DNA of 64,000 nucleotides from Corynebacterium jeikeium (GCA_003955985.1 CP033784.1:1240001-1304000); one strand, 5' to 3'. Shown: positions 18,079 through 26,185, numbered from the stretch's first letter. Numbers and translations are program-made. Notes: a model not told the origin generated them from the sequence alone.

Positions 18079-18777
18079 ATGACCAAGCTCGATTTCAAGA
18101 AGCTCAACGACACCATCCGCTACACCATGTGGTCTGCCTTCAAGGTGACCCCAGGTGCACTCGGTGATAACCGCGAAGAGGCAGTGGCTAAGACCAAGGA
18201 ATTCCTGGCTCGTTACGAAGACACTGATCTGATCATCCGTGGTTTCTACGATGTTTCGGCCATGCGTGCTGAAGCCGACTTCATGTTCTGGATCCACGCA
18301 GAGAATCTGGAAGACCTGCAGGCGTTCTACAACGCCTTCCTGCGCGAGACTCCGCTGGGCAAGGCATCCACTCCGCACTGGTCGAACGCTGCGCTGCACC
18401 GTCCAGCTGAGTTCAACAAGTCGCACCTGCCGTCGTTCATCATGGGTGAAGAGCCGGGACGATGGATTGCGGTTTACCCCTTCGTTCGTTCCTACGACTG
18501 GTACCTGCTGGAGCCGACCGAGCGACGCCGCATCCTTGCTGAACACGGTATGGCCGGTCGTGACTACCCGGATGTGCGCGCCAATACTGTCCCGGCGTTC
18601 GCACTCGGTGACTACGAGTGGATCCTTGCATTCGAGGGGCCGGAGCTCGACCGCATTGTGGACTTGATGTGGAAGATGCGTTACACCGAGGCTCGTCTGC
18701 ACGTCCGCGAAGAGATTCCGTTCCACACGGGACGTCGCGTCGATGACATCGCAGAGATCATCAACGTTCTGCCGTAG
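18079..18777 (+). CDS. hemQ: Coproheme decarboxylase / H2O2-dependent heme synthase
   Basis: 232-residue member of the chlorite dismutase-like superfamily. Family segments include [20 protein letters not shown], a [14 protein letters not shown] stretch, [12 protein letters not shown] and [20 protein letters not shown]. HemQ decarboxylates Fe-coproporphyrin III to heme b using peroxide. An AGGAG sits 7-8 nt before the ATG. Last gene of the heme series, followed by a bidirectional terminator. Confidence 0.96.
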   Translation: MTKLDFKKLNDTIRYTMWSAFKVTPGALGDNREEAVAKTKEFLARYEDTDLIIRGFYDVSAMRAEADFMFWIHAENLEDLQAFYNAFLRETPLGKASTPHWSNAALHRPAEFNKSHLPSFIMGEEPGRWIAVYPFVRSYDWYLLEPTERRRILAEHGMAGRDYPDVRANTVPAFALGDYEWILAFEGPELDRIVDLMWKMRYTEARLHVREEIPFHTGRRVDDIAEIINVLP

Positions 18778-18800
18778 CTCACGCAATCAACGAGAGAATC

Positions 18801-18857
18801 AGCAGCGCCGCTGGTCAAGCCCCGTTAACTGACGGGATTTTGACCAGCGGCGCTGCT
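18801..18857. terminator. Bidirectional terminator between hemQ and msrB
   Basis: Two 18-nt arms (18801-18818 and 18840-18857) are perfect complements, with a second nested stem CCCGTTA/TGACGGG in the loop. Lies between convergent hemQ and msrB. Confidence 0.88.
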
Positions 18858-18868
18858 TCTCTATCTAG

Positions 18869-19294
18869 TTATTCAGCCGTCTTGTCCGGTTCCAGCGTGA
18901 GTGAAATTGAATTGATGCAATAACGCAGGTCGGTCGGAGTATTGTATCCCTCACCCTCAAAGACGTGGCCGAGGTGAGACTTGCAACGACTGCACAGCAC
19001 TTCGGTACGGACCATGCCGAGACTCGTGTCTCGGCGCTCAATAATGCGGTCTCCTGCTAGTGGAGAGAAGAAGGATGGCCAACCGCAGTGAGAGTCGAAC
19101 TTCTCGTTCGACCGAAACAGCTCGTAACCACAGGCCCGGCAGCGGTAGACACCTTGAGTCTTGGTATCGGTGTACTCACCGGTGAAGGCGCGTTCAGTAC
19201 CTGCCTGACGCAAAACCTGGTACTCCGCGGCACTGAGGCGTTCGCGCCATTCTTCTTCGCTCAGATTCCAGTCTTCGCTATGCGAATCAACCAT
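18869..19294 (-). CDS. msrB: Peptide-methionine (R)-S-oxide reductase
   Basis: 141 residues. Zinc-binding CxxC pairs at 52/55 and 101/104; GWPSFFSPL (71-79) and RYCINS with catalytic Cys126. Repairs Met-R-sulfoxide, using thioredoxin for recycling. Overlaps the end of the upstream GT87-like gene by 8 nt, so probably coupled. Confidence 0.97.
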   Translation of the reverse strand: MVDSHSEDWNLSEEEWRERLSAAEYQVLRQAGTERAFTGEYTDTKTQGVYRCRACGYELFRSNEKFDSHCGWPSFFSPLAGDRIIERRDTSLGMVRTEVLCSRCKSHLGHVFEGEGYNTPTDLRYCINSISLTLEPDKTAE

Positions 19295-20675
19295 TCTGAA
19301 TAGCCTCCTCAGACTTGAGATCAGATTCGTGATTAGGCTTCCTGCCTGCTATCTTCCAGCCGCTCAGCCAGCTGAAGCCGGATGCAAAGCTACGCCCATT
19401 GACGGCATCCACAATCGTCATTCGAATGAGTGCTGCCGTGATGGAGAGTATAAGAACGGCCCATCCAATACCGCCGATTGCAACCGTGAACCACGGGAAA
19501 AAGAGGTCATCTTCATCAATCCACCAATTGGCGTAGAAGAAACAGAGTACGACTCCAAGTCCTGCGCCCCAATTCAACATGACAGTCGAACCAATATTTC
19601 CTTCATTGTCGCGAGCCAAAACCAATGGGCGAAGCACGGTGAGAACCATTGGCAAGAGCGTCATCGAGTAGTACTGCTGTCCCAGGCTGGAAAGGAAGAA
19701 CGCGCCGGTGAAGAGAACTCCGGAAGTCGTAGCAATCCAGAATATCTCATCCCTTTCGAGCCAGCGAAGAAGGAGCACGACAGATACCAAGACGAAAATG
19801 CCGAAAAAGATTTGCCACAGCAAAATCAGTGTCGGGTGGGCGCCCAGCCAAACAAGCTGTCCAGTCAGTGAAGCATTTGCAAAGTCACGGACAACTCCCA
19901 GGTAGGGGATAGTGATATCTAGGTAGTCACGTGGTTGGACCATGAGCGGCCACGCAATGACATTGGCTGCAATTACCACCCCGATACTGGTCAGTACCGT
20001 AGAGAACTGCCTGCGCATAAACGGTAGGAACAGCATTGGCAAGAATACGGGCTTAATGGTGATTGCGATACCGATAATCAGGCCGGCTAGGATATTGCGT
20101 CGCTCGGTCAGTGCAATAAAAAACAGCACTAATGCAAGGAACAGTGAACCGTTGACGTTCGTAAAATCAAGGGTGTTGGTAACGGGTTCCGTGAGGTAGA
20201 GCAGTGCTATCGACGCTGGAATGATGGGGCCAGAGCGCGCAATACCAAGCCACCTGAGTAACAACACAATTGCCGCAATGATTGCAGCTGACTGAAATAC
20301 CGCAAACCAGATTCGGCCCGATTCAAGCGAGCCGAACAAATCAATCGGGGCTAAAAGTAGGGTAGCGCCTGGGGAATACAGATAGTGCGGATCGGCTGTT
20401 ACGTAGTCTTCCGAATAAACGGGTACCTGCGATACGAATCGATTAATTGCCGACCAGACCGTCGTAAAGTCATCTGTGCCAGAAACGTCTTTCGGCAAAA
20501 CCCAGGTGCGGTGAAAAACCACCACAGCTGCGATAGGCCACAAGAAAGCGCTGAGTCCTCGCGACACGTGCCGAGACAGAGGGCGTGTTGCCACCGAATT
20601 TGTCTCTGGCGTGTCCTTGGACGTTTGCGTTAATGCCGTTGCGCTTGCGCTCACGTCGATTTTTGGTTTACTCAC
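19287..20675 (-). CDS. GT87/DUF2029 (GT-C) membrane glycosyltransferase
   Basis: 462 residues with about ten hydrophobic segments. The first large periplasmic loop has DFTTVWSAI and DPHYLYSPGA, matching the GT87 (DUF2029) polyprenol-phosphate mannosyltransferase family. The N-terminus is Thr/Ser-rich and cytoplasmic. Expected to transfer mannose or arabinose to envelope glycans. Its exact acceptor is unknown. Lies between the RibD-C reductase gene (upstream) and msrB; only 11 nt separate it from the upstream gene. Confidence 0.85.
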   Translation of the reverse strand: MSKPKIDVSASATALTQTSKDTPETNSVATRPLSRHVSRGLSAFLWPIAAVVVFHRTWVLPKDVSGTDDFTTVWSAINRFVSQVPVYSEDYVTADPHYLYSPGATLLLAPIDLFGSLESGRIWFAVFQSAAIIAAIVLLLRWLGIARSGPIIPASIALLYLTEPVTNTLDFTNVNGSLFLALVLFFIALTERRNILAGLIIGIAITIKPVFLPMLFLPFMRRQFSTVLTSIGVVIAANVIAWPLMVQPRDYLDITIPYLGVVRDFANASLTGQLVWLGAHPTLILLWQIFFGIFVLVSVVLLLRWLERDEIFWIATTSGVLFTGAFFLSSLGQQYYSMTLLPMVLTVLRPLVLARDNEGNIGSTVMLNWGAGLGVVLCFFYANWWIDEDDLFFPWFTVAIGGIGWAVLILSITAALIRMTIVDAVNGRSFASGFSWLSGWKIAGRKPNHESDLKSEEAIQNG

Positions 20676-20686
20676 AATACTCCACC

Positions 20687-21499
20687 CTACTGGGTGAAGC
20701 TGCGGGAATAGCGTAGGAAGATGTGTGAGTCGGAATGCAGGATATCCCGCACTTCAAAAGCCTGCGGGTTCGTCGAGTTCGAGTCCTCATCAGGGTCGTT
20801 CTCTCCGAAAGTCAGGGGACCGTTACCCACCCACATCGGCGACAACGTCAGGAACAGTTCGTCGACGCACCCGTTTTTGAATGCTTCTCGAAATATCGTC
20901 GGCCCACCCTCTACGACAATGTCTCGATACCCATGTTCAGCCAGCCACGCAAACGCCGCTTTCACCGAGGGATCAGGGAGCTTAACGACGCGAGCCCCGG
21001 CCGATTCCATCTTTCTAGCTTTGTCCTTGTGAGCGGTCTTTGCCTCTTCATCATTAAAAGCATCTTCAGTCTGGGTGAAGATTATCGGAGGATTGACTTC
21101 TGCATTCGCGAAAAAGTCGGATTTTATATCTAAATCCAACGAGCGCGAGAGTGTGGACATCGTCACGTGCTTGGAGCGACCTAGCTTCTGTCGAACGGTC
21201 TCTAGGTACTCCGGTATCTCAACTGGCCCGTAACCCTCAGCCACGATGGTGCCTGTACCAACGAAAACGACGTCGGCAAGCGCGCGAAGCGTGTTGAAAA
21301 CCGTGGCATCGGTGTCGTTGCCAAGCTGGCCAGAGGTGCCTTCGACGGCGCCGCGTCCGTCCAAGCTGGTGACGGCGATGGCCGTGACGGTGGAGGTGTT
21401 GTGAGACACCGCCGCTGTATCATGTGTCGTTTGCGCAGGTCGAGAAAGAAACTGCAGAATTTCGTCGGTCGATGGGCTTACGGAGGTGAGTGTAGCCAT
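20687..21499 (-). CDS. RibD C-terminal-type pyrimidine reductase family protein
   Basis: 270 residues, a stand-alone dihydrofolate-reductase-like domain. Family segments: AVTSLDGRGAVEGTSG (about 43), ALADVVFVGTGTIVAEGYGP and VVEGGPTIFREAFKNGCVDELFLTLSP. Lacks the deaminase half of RibD. Could act in riboflavin or another pteridine/deazaflavin reduction; the substrate is not shown by the sequence. First gene of the minus-strand run with GT87 and msrB. Confidence 0.85.
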   Translation of the reverse strand: MATLTSVSPSTDEILQFLSRPAQTTHDTAAVSHNTSTVTAIAVTSLDGRGAVEGTSGQLGNDTDATVFNTLRALADVVFVGTGTIVAEGYGPVEIPEYLETVRQKLGRSKHVTMSTLSRSLDLDIKSDFFANAEVNPPIIFTQTEDAFNDEEAKTAHKDKARKMESAGARVVKLPDPSVKAAFAWLAEHGYRDIVVEGGPTIFREAFKNGCVDELFLTLSPMWVGNGPLTFGENDPDEDSNSTNPQAFEVRDILHSDSHIFLRYSRSFTQ

Positions 21500-21567
21500 A
21501 CCGCCGAGGTTAAGCCGACGATTGCAGAATAGGCAAGGCCTGGCTTATAAGGGAAGTATTATAATCG

Positions 21568-21596
21568 TTGTCATTTATAAGGATTGGACTTATAGT
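21568..21596 (+). promoter_or_regulatory. Ferritin promoter, leaderless
   Basis: TTGTCA (21568-21573), 17-nt spacer and TATAGT (21591-21596). The ATG at 21603 is the seventh base after the -10, so the mRNA should begin at or within a base of the start codon. TTATAAG-like repeats occur at 21545, 21558 and 21575. Confidence 0.75.
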
Positions 21597-21602
21597 AGGG
21601 GC

Positions 21603-22100
21603 ATGCGACTAACAGATACTCTTGAGAAGGCATTCAACGACCAGATCACTATGGAGCTCACCGCTTCCCACGTCTACCGCCAGCTGGCAATCGAACTGGA
21701 CCTGCTGGATTTCTCCGGCATGGCAGAGTGGATGCGTGCACAGGCGGATGAGGAAGTTGATCACGCGAACCAGTTCATCGCACACCTCGATGCTCGCGAC
21801 AACCACCCGCAGATTGGTGCTGTCGACGCACCGGAGGTGAAGGTCACTTCCGCAATCGATGCATTCCGCATTGCTCTCGAGCATGAAGAGAAGGTTTCGG
21901 CATCTATCCGTAACCTCCGCAAGCTTGCTGATAGCGAGGGTGATCTCGACTCCCGCCCGCTGCTGGACAGCTTCGTGGTTGAGCAGATTGAGGAAGAGGA
22001 CACCGTGCGTGGCATCATCGGTCGCCTGGAGATTGTTGGCGACAACGGTGCTGGCCTGCTGCGTATCGACCGGGAGCTTGGCGCTCGCGACGCAGCTTAA
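21603..22100 (+). CDS. ftn: Ferritin
   Basis: 165-residue non-heme ferritin. Helix A carries NDQITMELTASHVYRQLA with the ferroxidase Glu, and helix B EWMRAQADEEVDHANQFIAH with the EExxH motif (50-54). The C-terminal helix has FVVEQIEEEDTVRGIIGRLE. Oxidises and stores iron in a 24-mer shell. The frame is open further upstream, but homology and the promoter point to the ATG at 21603. Its place after the heme genes groups iron users and stores. No DtxR-type operator was recognised. Confidence 0.95.
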   Translation: MRLTDTLEKAFNDQITMELTASHVYRQLAIELDLLDFSGMAEWMRAQADEEVDHANQFIAHLDARDNHPQIGAVDAPEVKVTSAIDAFRIALEHEEKVSASIRNLRKLADSEGDLDSRPLLDSFVVEQIEEEDTVRGIIGRLEIVGDNGAGLLRIDRELGARDAA

Positions 22101-22133
22101 CGTCAAACTCGATTTGTGAGTTCGAAAAGAGAA

Positions 22134-22163
22134 GACCGCTCCAGGGAAGTTCCTGGGGCGGTC
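22134..22163. terminator. Terminator between ferritin and the radical SAM gene
   Basis: GACCGC and CCAGG pair with CCTGG and GCGGTC around GAAGTT; a GTTTCT tail follows on the plus strand. It ends 4 nt before the stop of the convergent radical SAM gene. Confidence 0.8.
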
Positions 22164-22167
22164 GTTT

Positions 22168-24066
22168 CTATGTAGCCTGAATATCAATTGACGGATCTGG
22201 CTTCCAATCAAACCGAAATTCGTGGAAGGGAAGATTCACCGTTTCCAGGTGGTAGAACGCGTTTTTGGCGTGCTTTGCGTAGTGGTATTCACGAGCTTTG
22301 ATCGTTGTGATCGATAAGAGATTGCCATAATCGGGAAGGAACGTGTGTGCGTACTGCTTGAAAAACCCGGTTAAATCCAAAATCCAACCACCTTCCGCGC
22401 GAGTCAGTTCTGCGGCATAAAAATCGGTCGTGGCGACGTGCTCCATCTTTGTTCGGGCCTCGTCTCCATAGACAACGAGATTGTCACGCAAGAGTTGTAC
22501 CCGGACCGCGTTAATTGCGCCGTCGCCTGCATTCAGTGCCCAAAGGTCGTCTGCGACAAACACCTTGATGCTATCGCTAGGCGAAATATTGGCCTGGGTG
22601 ATGCGACCATAGAGTCGGCTGGAGAACAAGTCACAGGACGCCTCGTTGACATGGAGACGTATCGCACCTTTTCGGAACAACGTTGCCAAATTAGAATCGC
22701 GGTTGATAATCGATGTAATCGAGTTCTTCTCTTCGAAGAGCTCGGGATTAAACTCAATTACTCGAGGAACTGACAGGTCATCGTAAATACGCGGCTGGTT
22801 TTGTCGAATGAATGAGTCAACAAGGCGGCGCGAAACTTCCGGCTTGGGCGGAAAGCGATGTGGTTGGGCGCGATAAAGCGCCTTCTGGATACCGCAGGTA
22901 TAGGCCTTGTCCTGCTGGGTGTTGTTGCGTTGAATTGGACACCCGGCATGGCAGAGATAGAAATACTCACAGCTAATGCAGTCACTGGATAGAGCAGGAT
23001 TGGCCCGCTCATAAGCGCGAATGGCATCGCCGCCGCGCGTAATCAACTCAGGCATTCCCAGTTGGAGAATATTGCCAAACTTCAAGTCAGGTTCTGCCTG
23101 ACCTCTGTGGCACGGGTAAACGTCCCCGTCCTTCTGCACTAGAAAGTTATTGGTGCCGCAATTGATCTGATTAGTGCAGTAACCGTGGGTAAATTCCTTG
23201 AACCACTCATAATAAATGGCTTGTTCGAACTTTGTGCCTTCGAAATGGAGCCGCAAAGCTTCGAAGAATTCAACCATTTCCTGCTGGTTGAGCTGGGAAG
23301 TGTAGTCCGACTTCACGCTATCGTAGGCAAACATGATGTAGAAGTCGGTAACCATGTCAAAACCATGTTCATCGAGCCATTCAATATCATGAATAAACTC
23401 GTCGATGCGTTCGAGGTGTTCTTTCCCAACTACGCAGCTTATCTGCTTGCGGAATGGATATTCACCAAGGAGCAAAACATTGTTAATTGTTCGCTTGAGG
23501 GTCGATTTCCCCGCCTTGGTTGTACGCAGTTTCTCATGCAGGCTAAATGGCAAATCAAAGCTGCCTGAAATGGAAACTTCGAACTCCTCGTAGAGGGGCC
23601 TTAATTTATCGAAGTTGTACAGATTGGTTTTAATGTGGATCGCTGCGCCGTTGCTGCCTAAAGCTTTGAGCTGCAAGCGATACTTAGAGCGATACTCCGT
23701 ATATGCGTTGAACAGGTCGCGCAATACAGATGCTGGCAAAGTCGAAATTTCCGCACCGTGCAAAAGTAACGAGCTGATGAGGATTCCCTGGTGATCCAGA
23801 TGGTTCGCAATGCGATTGAATTGTGACACTACATCCGAAGGATTGTCTTTGTTCTCGGTGAGATCGCCCAGGTAGCAGTAACTGCACCCAAGATTGCAAT
23901 ACTGGTTAGGAACAAAGGCCAGCTTAATTGCTTTGTGGTGAAGTCTGAATCCAGCTTTAGTGGTTACAGCTGCTTGAAAAGTGGCGTTGTCCGCAGCAGC
24001 GGTCTCATCAAGTGCTGGCACGCCGACGGTAGGAATCGTCGGTAACGGAAGTATTGTCTTAGCCAT
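22168..24066 (-). CDS. Radical SAM/SPASM peptide maturase
   Basis: 632 residues from the ATG at 24066; the open frame extends upstream but overlaps the repeat that ends the preceding gene. CNLGCSYC (57-64) is the CxxxCxxC [4Fe-4S]/SAM motif. A SPASM-type region has C297, C303, VQKDGDVYPC (310-319), then C363xxC366, C372, C376 and C391 for auxiliary clusters. HGAEIS replaces the usual GGEP. About 230 further residues have no recognised domain. By family knowledge such enzymes install crosslinks or thioethers in ribosomal peptides. It is coupled to the 98-residue peptide gene by an 8-nt overlap, so that peptide is the likely substrate. DNA here looks AT-richer than its surroundings. Confidence 0.88.
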   Translation of the reverse strand: MAKTILPLPTIPTVGVPALDETAAADNATFQAAVTTKAGFRLHHKAIKLAFVPNQYCNLGCSYCYLGDLTENKDNPSDVVSQFNRIANHLDHQGILISSLLLHGAEISTLPASVLRDLFNAYTEYRSKYRLQLKALGSNGAAIHIKTNLYNFDKLRPLYEEFEVSISGSFDLPFSLHEKLRTTKAGKSTLKRTINNVLLLGEYPFRKQISCVVGKEHLERIDEFIHDIEWLDEHGFDMVTDFYIMFAYDSVKSDYTSQLNQQEMVEFFEALRLHFEGTKFEQAIYYEWFKEFTHGYCTNQINCGTNNFLVQKDGDVYPCHRGQAEPDLKFGNILQLGMPELITRGGDAIRAYERANPALSSDCISCEYFYLCHAGCPIQRNNTQQDKAYTCGIQKALYRAQPHRFPPKPEVSRRLVDSFIRQNQPRIYDDLSVPRVIEFNPELFEEKNSITSIINRDSNLATLFRKGAIRLHVNEASCDLFSSRLYGRITQANISPSDSIKVFVADDLWALNAGDGAINAVRVQLLRDNLVVYGDEARTKMEHVATTDFYAAELTRAEGGWILDLTGFFKQYAHTFLPDYGNLLSITTIKAREYHYAKHAKNAFYHLETVNLPFHEFRFDWKPDPSIDIQAT

Positions 24067-24355
24067 TATTATTGTTGTTGTTATTGTTATTGTTATTGTT
24101 GTTGTTCGAGTCCCCGCCGTCTCCGCTGTCGCTGCCGTCACCGAAATTTAGAGCGTCGCACCAACCGTTGGTAAAACTTCCTGTTTCAGAGAATGGACAG
24201 TCAAAGTCCGACTGGTCGAAATAGTCCGGAATGCTGCCGTCGCCACCGGTGCTCGCACCTGTACCGGTACGGTTATGGCCGCCAACATCTGCAGTTCGCC
24301 GATATTTTTCCAGCTCATTTAGTTCTTCGTTTTCCCACGACTCATAGTTCGTCAT
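24059..24355 (-). CDS. Putative RiPP precursor peptide with poly-Asn tail
   Basis: 98 residues, not a family I recognise. An acidic, helix-prone N-terminus (YESWENEELNELEKYRR) ends at VGG (24-26), resembling a leader. The middle has FDCPF (51-55), then SFTNGWCDALNFGD (60-73) with three aromatic-X-Asn/Asp triplets. A Gly/Asp/Ser stretch (73-83) and 14 consecutive Asn then Gly follow. The ATG overlaps the upstream stop (ATGA), and the stop overlaps the maturase start. Size, position and composition suggest a radical-SAM-modified precursor, which is inference. No protease or exporter gene is adjacent. Confidence 0.7.
   Translation of the reverse strand: MTNYESWENEELNELEKYRRTADVGGHNRTGTGASTGGDGSIPDYFDQSDFDCPFSETGSFTNGWCDALNFGDGSDSGDGGDSNNNNNNNNNNNNNNG
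24065..24106 (-). repeat. AAC/AAT triplet repeat encoding 14 Asn
   Basis: Fourteen Asn codons in mixed AAC/AAT order end the precursor gene. The maturase ATG is formed by the last AAT plus the G of GGC, so repeat-unit changes keep both frames intact. Confidence 0.9.
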
Positions 24356-25041
24356 TTTGCATCGGCCTTTTCATTCTTAGGACGCAGGCTAACTACCAGT
24401 GCGTTTGGTTGATTTGGAAGGTATCGTGTCGGCAGGATGGTCCCCGGGGTTATCGCTGCCGCCTCGTAATTCATTAACACCATTGTCTTAGTGACAGAGT
24501 AGGGCTCACCATGCGCCGGGAAGACAGACAGTCCAAGTTCATATTCATTGAGGCCACGAACTTTTCGTCCGGTGTCTTTGATGTATTTCACCTGTGAGTA
24601 AGTCGGACGTCCTCGTAGATCAGCCTCTAACATTTCGCGATCAAGAATTCCATCGCGAATCTTGACTTGGTTCAGGAAATCTTGAGCCCGTTTCTCATGC
24701 CTGCCGCGGGCAATCTTGACCTTCTCCGGTCGGTCTGGGCGGTACATCACAGGGACGAGTATGCCTTGCTGCAGGAGGGAGTGCTTATGTTCCGGTAGTT
24801 GACGGGTCAAAACCGACTTAAAGTGGCTCCCATCTTGTGCCTCGACTGCCATCTGCATGATGACCGTGTAGTAACCCTTCTTATCGGGCTTGCCGGTGAC
24901 GCTGAAGGATTCGATCTGTCCAACACCAATATTCGCCTGTGGCCACTCCACAGGTTTATCGGATCCGCGGAATTCAACAAAAAATACTAAAAGGGATACA
25001 AATACGATAATAACTGCGAATATAAGAAAGTCGCCTACCAC
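24352..25041 (-). CDS. Membrane-anchored protein with two DUF3592-like repeats
   Basis: 229 residues, GTG start with GGAG 8 nt upstream. One N-terminal membrane segment (about 4-23), then two similar units: 38-111 and 150-221. Each ends in a G-x-LPV-x-Y-x-P-x-x-P-x-x-V type strand (GILVPVMYRPDRPEKVKI; GTILPTRYLPNQPNALVV). This resembles DUF3592-type beta domains. Its stop overlaps the precursor ATG (ATGA), which ties it to the peptide system. It might hold the peptide or enzyme at the membrane; the function is not known. Confidence 0.7.
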   Translation of the reverse strand: MVGDFLIFAVIIVFVSLLVFFVEFRGSDKPVEWPQANIGVGQIESFSVTGKPDKKGYYTVIMQMAVEAQDGSHFKSVLTRQLPEHKHSLLQQGILVPVMYRPDRPEKVKIARGRHEKRAQDFLNQVKIRDGILDREMLEADLRGRPTYSQVKYIKDTGRKVRGLNEYELGLSVFPAHGEPYSVTKTMVLMNYEAAAITPGTILPTRYLPNQPNALVVSLRPKNEKADAK

Positions 25042-25119
25042 TTTATTTACTCCAGGTAATGGTCGAAACTGTGGTTTGGATTAAAGGCAAACCAAATGGG
25101 GCGATTGTGGAAAACAAAC

Positions 25120-26076
25120 CTAGCCACAATCCCAGTAGAAAACAGCACCATCGGTCGTGCCAGTATTTTCGGAGCGGTACACCACGGCCTCGCCGGCGTG
25201 CATCTTCTTCAACGCGTCTGGGTGAAGGAATACGTGGGCCACACCTAGATCGCCCCACATGGCCTCGAAGGGGAGCTCTTCTTCTTCGAGATATGTGGAA
25301 TCGATCTCTAGGAAGTGAACGTACCCATCAGGCTGAAAAGGGTCTTGCGCGAAAGCGGGGAAACCGCCAAGCATAATGTTGCTTTGGTTACTGGCTGCGG
25401 CTCGCAACTCAACTAGCTCGTCAAAGTAGTCATCGTTATCAAGAAAGTCATCGTCCTTTTCGGACTCCAACGCCTCGTACACTGCTTGGTCAGTGGGAGG
25501 GATCATTGCCACTGCACTAGACAAGGAAATCGGAGAGTTCATAACCGTCCCAATATCCTCGTTGAACGGGGAGCAGTAATCCTCGTGCTCTTCATCGAAG
25601 GCTGCTGGCTCCGCGGTATGAGGTCCAGGGAAGCTGTGGTTGCCAAAGCCTTCCGCAGGCTCAGGGATATAGCGAATCTCCATGCCGTTTCCTGGCGAAT
25701 CTGAAGTAAATCCGCCGCTGAGGGGATCAGCGCCGACAAAGAGTTGAAAAATTCCTGATTCGGGAATCAATCCGTCGAGAGTTGCTTCGCTTGTCGACGC
25801 CCCCTCCGCACGCACATGACCGACAATATCCGCAAAATTCAGCTGAATGATGTGGAGCAGTGGCTGACCGCTCTTTGCGATGGGCCATGTCGCACCTTCC
25901 GGAAGATACGGCCTGCCACCGAAGTACGAACCATGGTCGGTGGGAGTGCTGTTGGAGTAGGGAAGGGTTACGCCTGGTTGAGCAAGTTGGATGAGGCCAT
26001 CAGTGTCTTCGGAGATAAACTCTCCGGCCTCGATCAACGAGCGAAGTGCTTGAACCTGTGCTGTGAACTCTGACAT
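25120..26076 (-). CDS. YwqG-like DUF1963 protein
   Basis: 318 residues, first gene of the minus-strand run. The family signature is visible in SYFGGRPYLPEGATWP (about 50-65), LLHIIQLNFADI, the GIFQLFVG strand, and LGGFPAFAQDP with a terminal GDLGVAHVFLHPDALKK. Acidic overall (EKDDDFLDNDDYFDEL). DUF1963 proteins are cytosolic and of unknown function. A 78-nt gap separates it from the DUF3592-like gene with no obvious terminator, so it may be part of the operon, but this is not certain. Confidence 0.8.
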   Translation of the reverse strand: MSEFTAQVQALRSLIEAGEFISEDTDGLIQLAQPGVTLPYSNSTPTDHGSYFGGRPYLPEGATWPIAKSGQPLLHIIQLNFADIVGHVRAEGASTSEATLDGLIPESGIFQLFVGADPLSGGFTSDSPGNGMEIRYIPEPAEGFGNHSFPGPHTAEPAAFDEEHEDYCSPFNEDIGTVMNSPISLSSAVAMIPPTDQAVYEALESEKDDDFLDNDDYFDELVELRAAASNQSNIMLGGFPAFAQDPFQPDGYVHFLEIDSTYLEEEELPFEAMWGDLGVAHVFLHPDALKKMHAGEAVVYRSENTGTTDGAVFYWDCG

Positions 26077-26120
26077 GGCAGGTGGTTCTTTCTCTCGGAA
26101 AACAAGGTGTTTAATCAGGG

Positions 26121-26149
26121 ATTATCCTTCAAACGAAAGGATGCTGCAA
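26121..26149 (-). promoter_or_regulatory. Promoter of the YwqG/radical SAM operon
   Basis: On the minus strand TTGCAG (26144-26149), a 17-nt spacer and GATAAT (26121-26126) stand about 45 nt before the DUF1963 ATG. The -35 lies in one arm of the palindrome at 26136-26173. Confidence 0.6.
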
Positions 26150-26173
26150 TAGCTATCCACTGCAGCATCCTTT
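26136..26173. promoter_or_regulatory. 13-bp perfect inverted repeat overlapping the -35
   Basis: Arms AAAGGATGCTGCA and TGCAGCATCCTTT are separated by 12 nt. It may be an operator for the operon, or a second terminator for the tRNA genes; the tRNA cluster already has a better terminator at 26186-26220. Confidence 0.5.
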
Positions 26174-26185
26174 TCCTTGATTCGC

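Noticed and set aside
21500..21602. DtxR operator before ferritin
   Set aside because: No TTAGGNTNNCCTAA-like palindrome; only AT-rich TTATAA repeats.
24066..24141. Longer radical SAM start with a Thr/Ile-rich leader
   Set aside because: The extra codons are the precursor's Asn repeat read in another frame; MAK at 24066 is the natural start.
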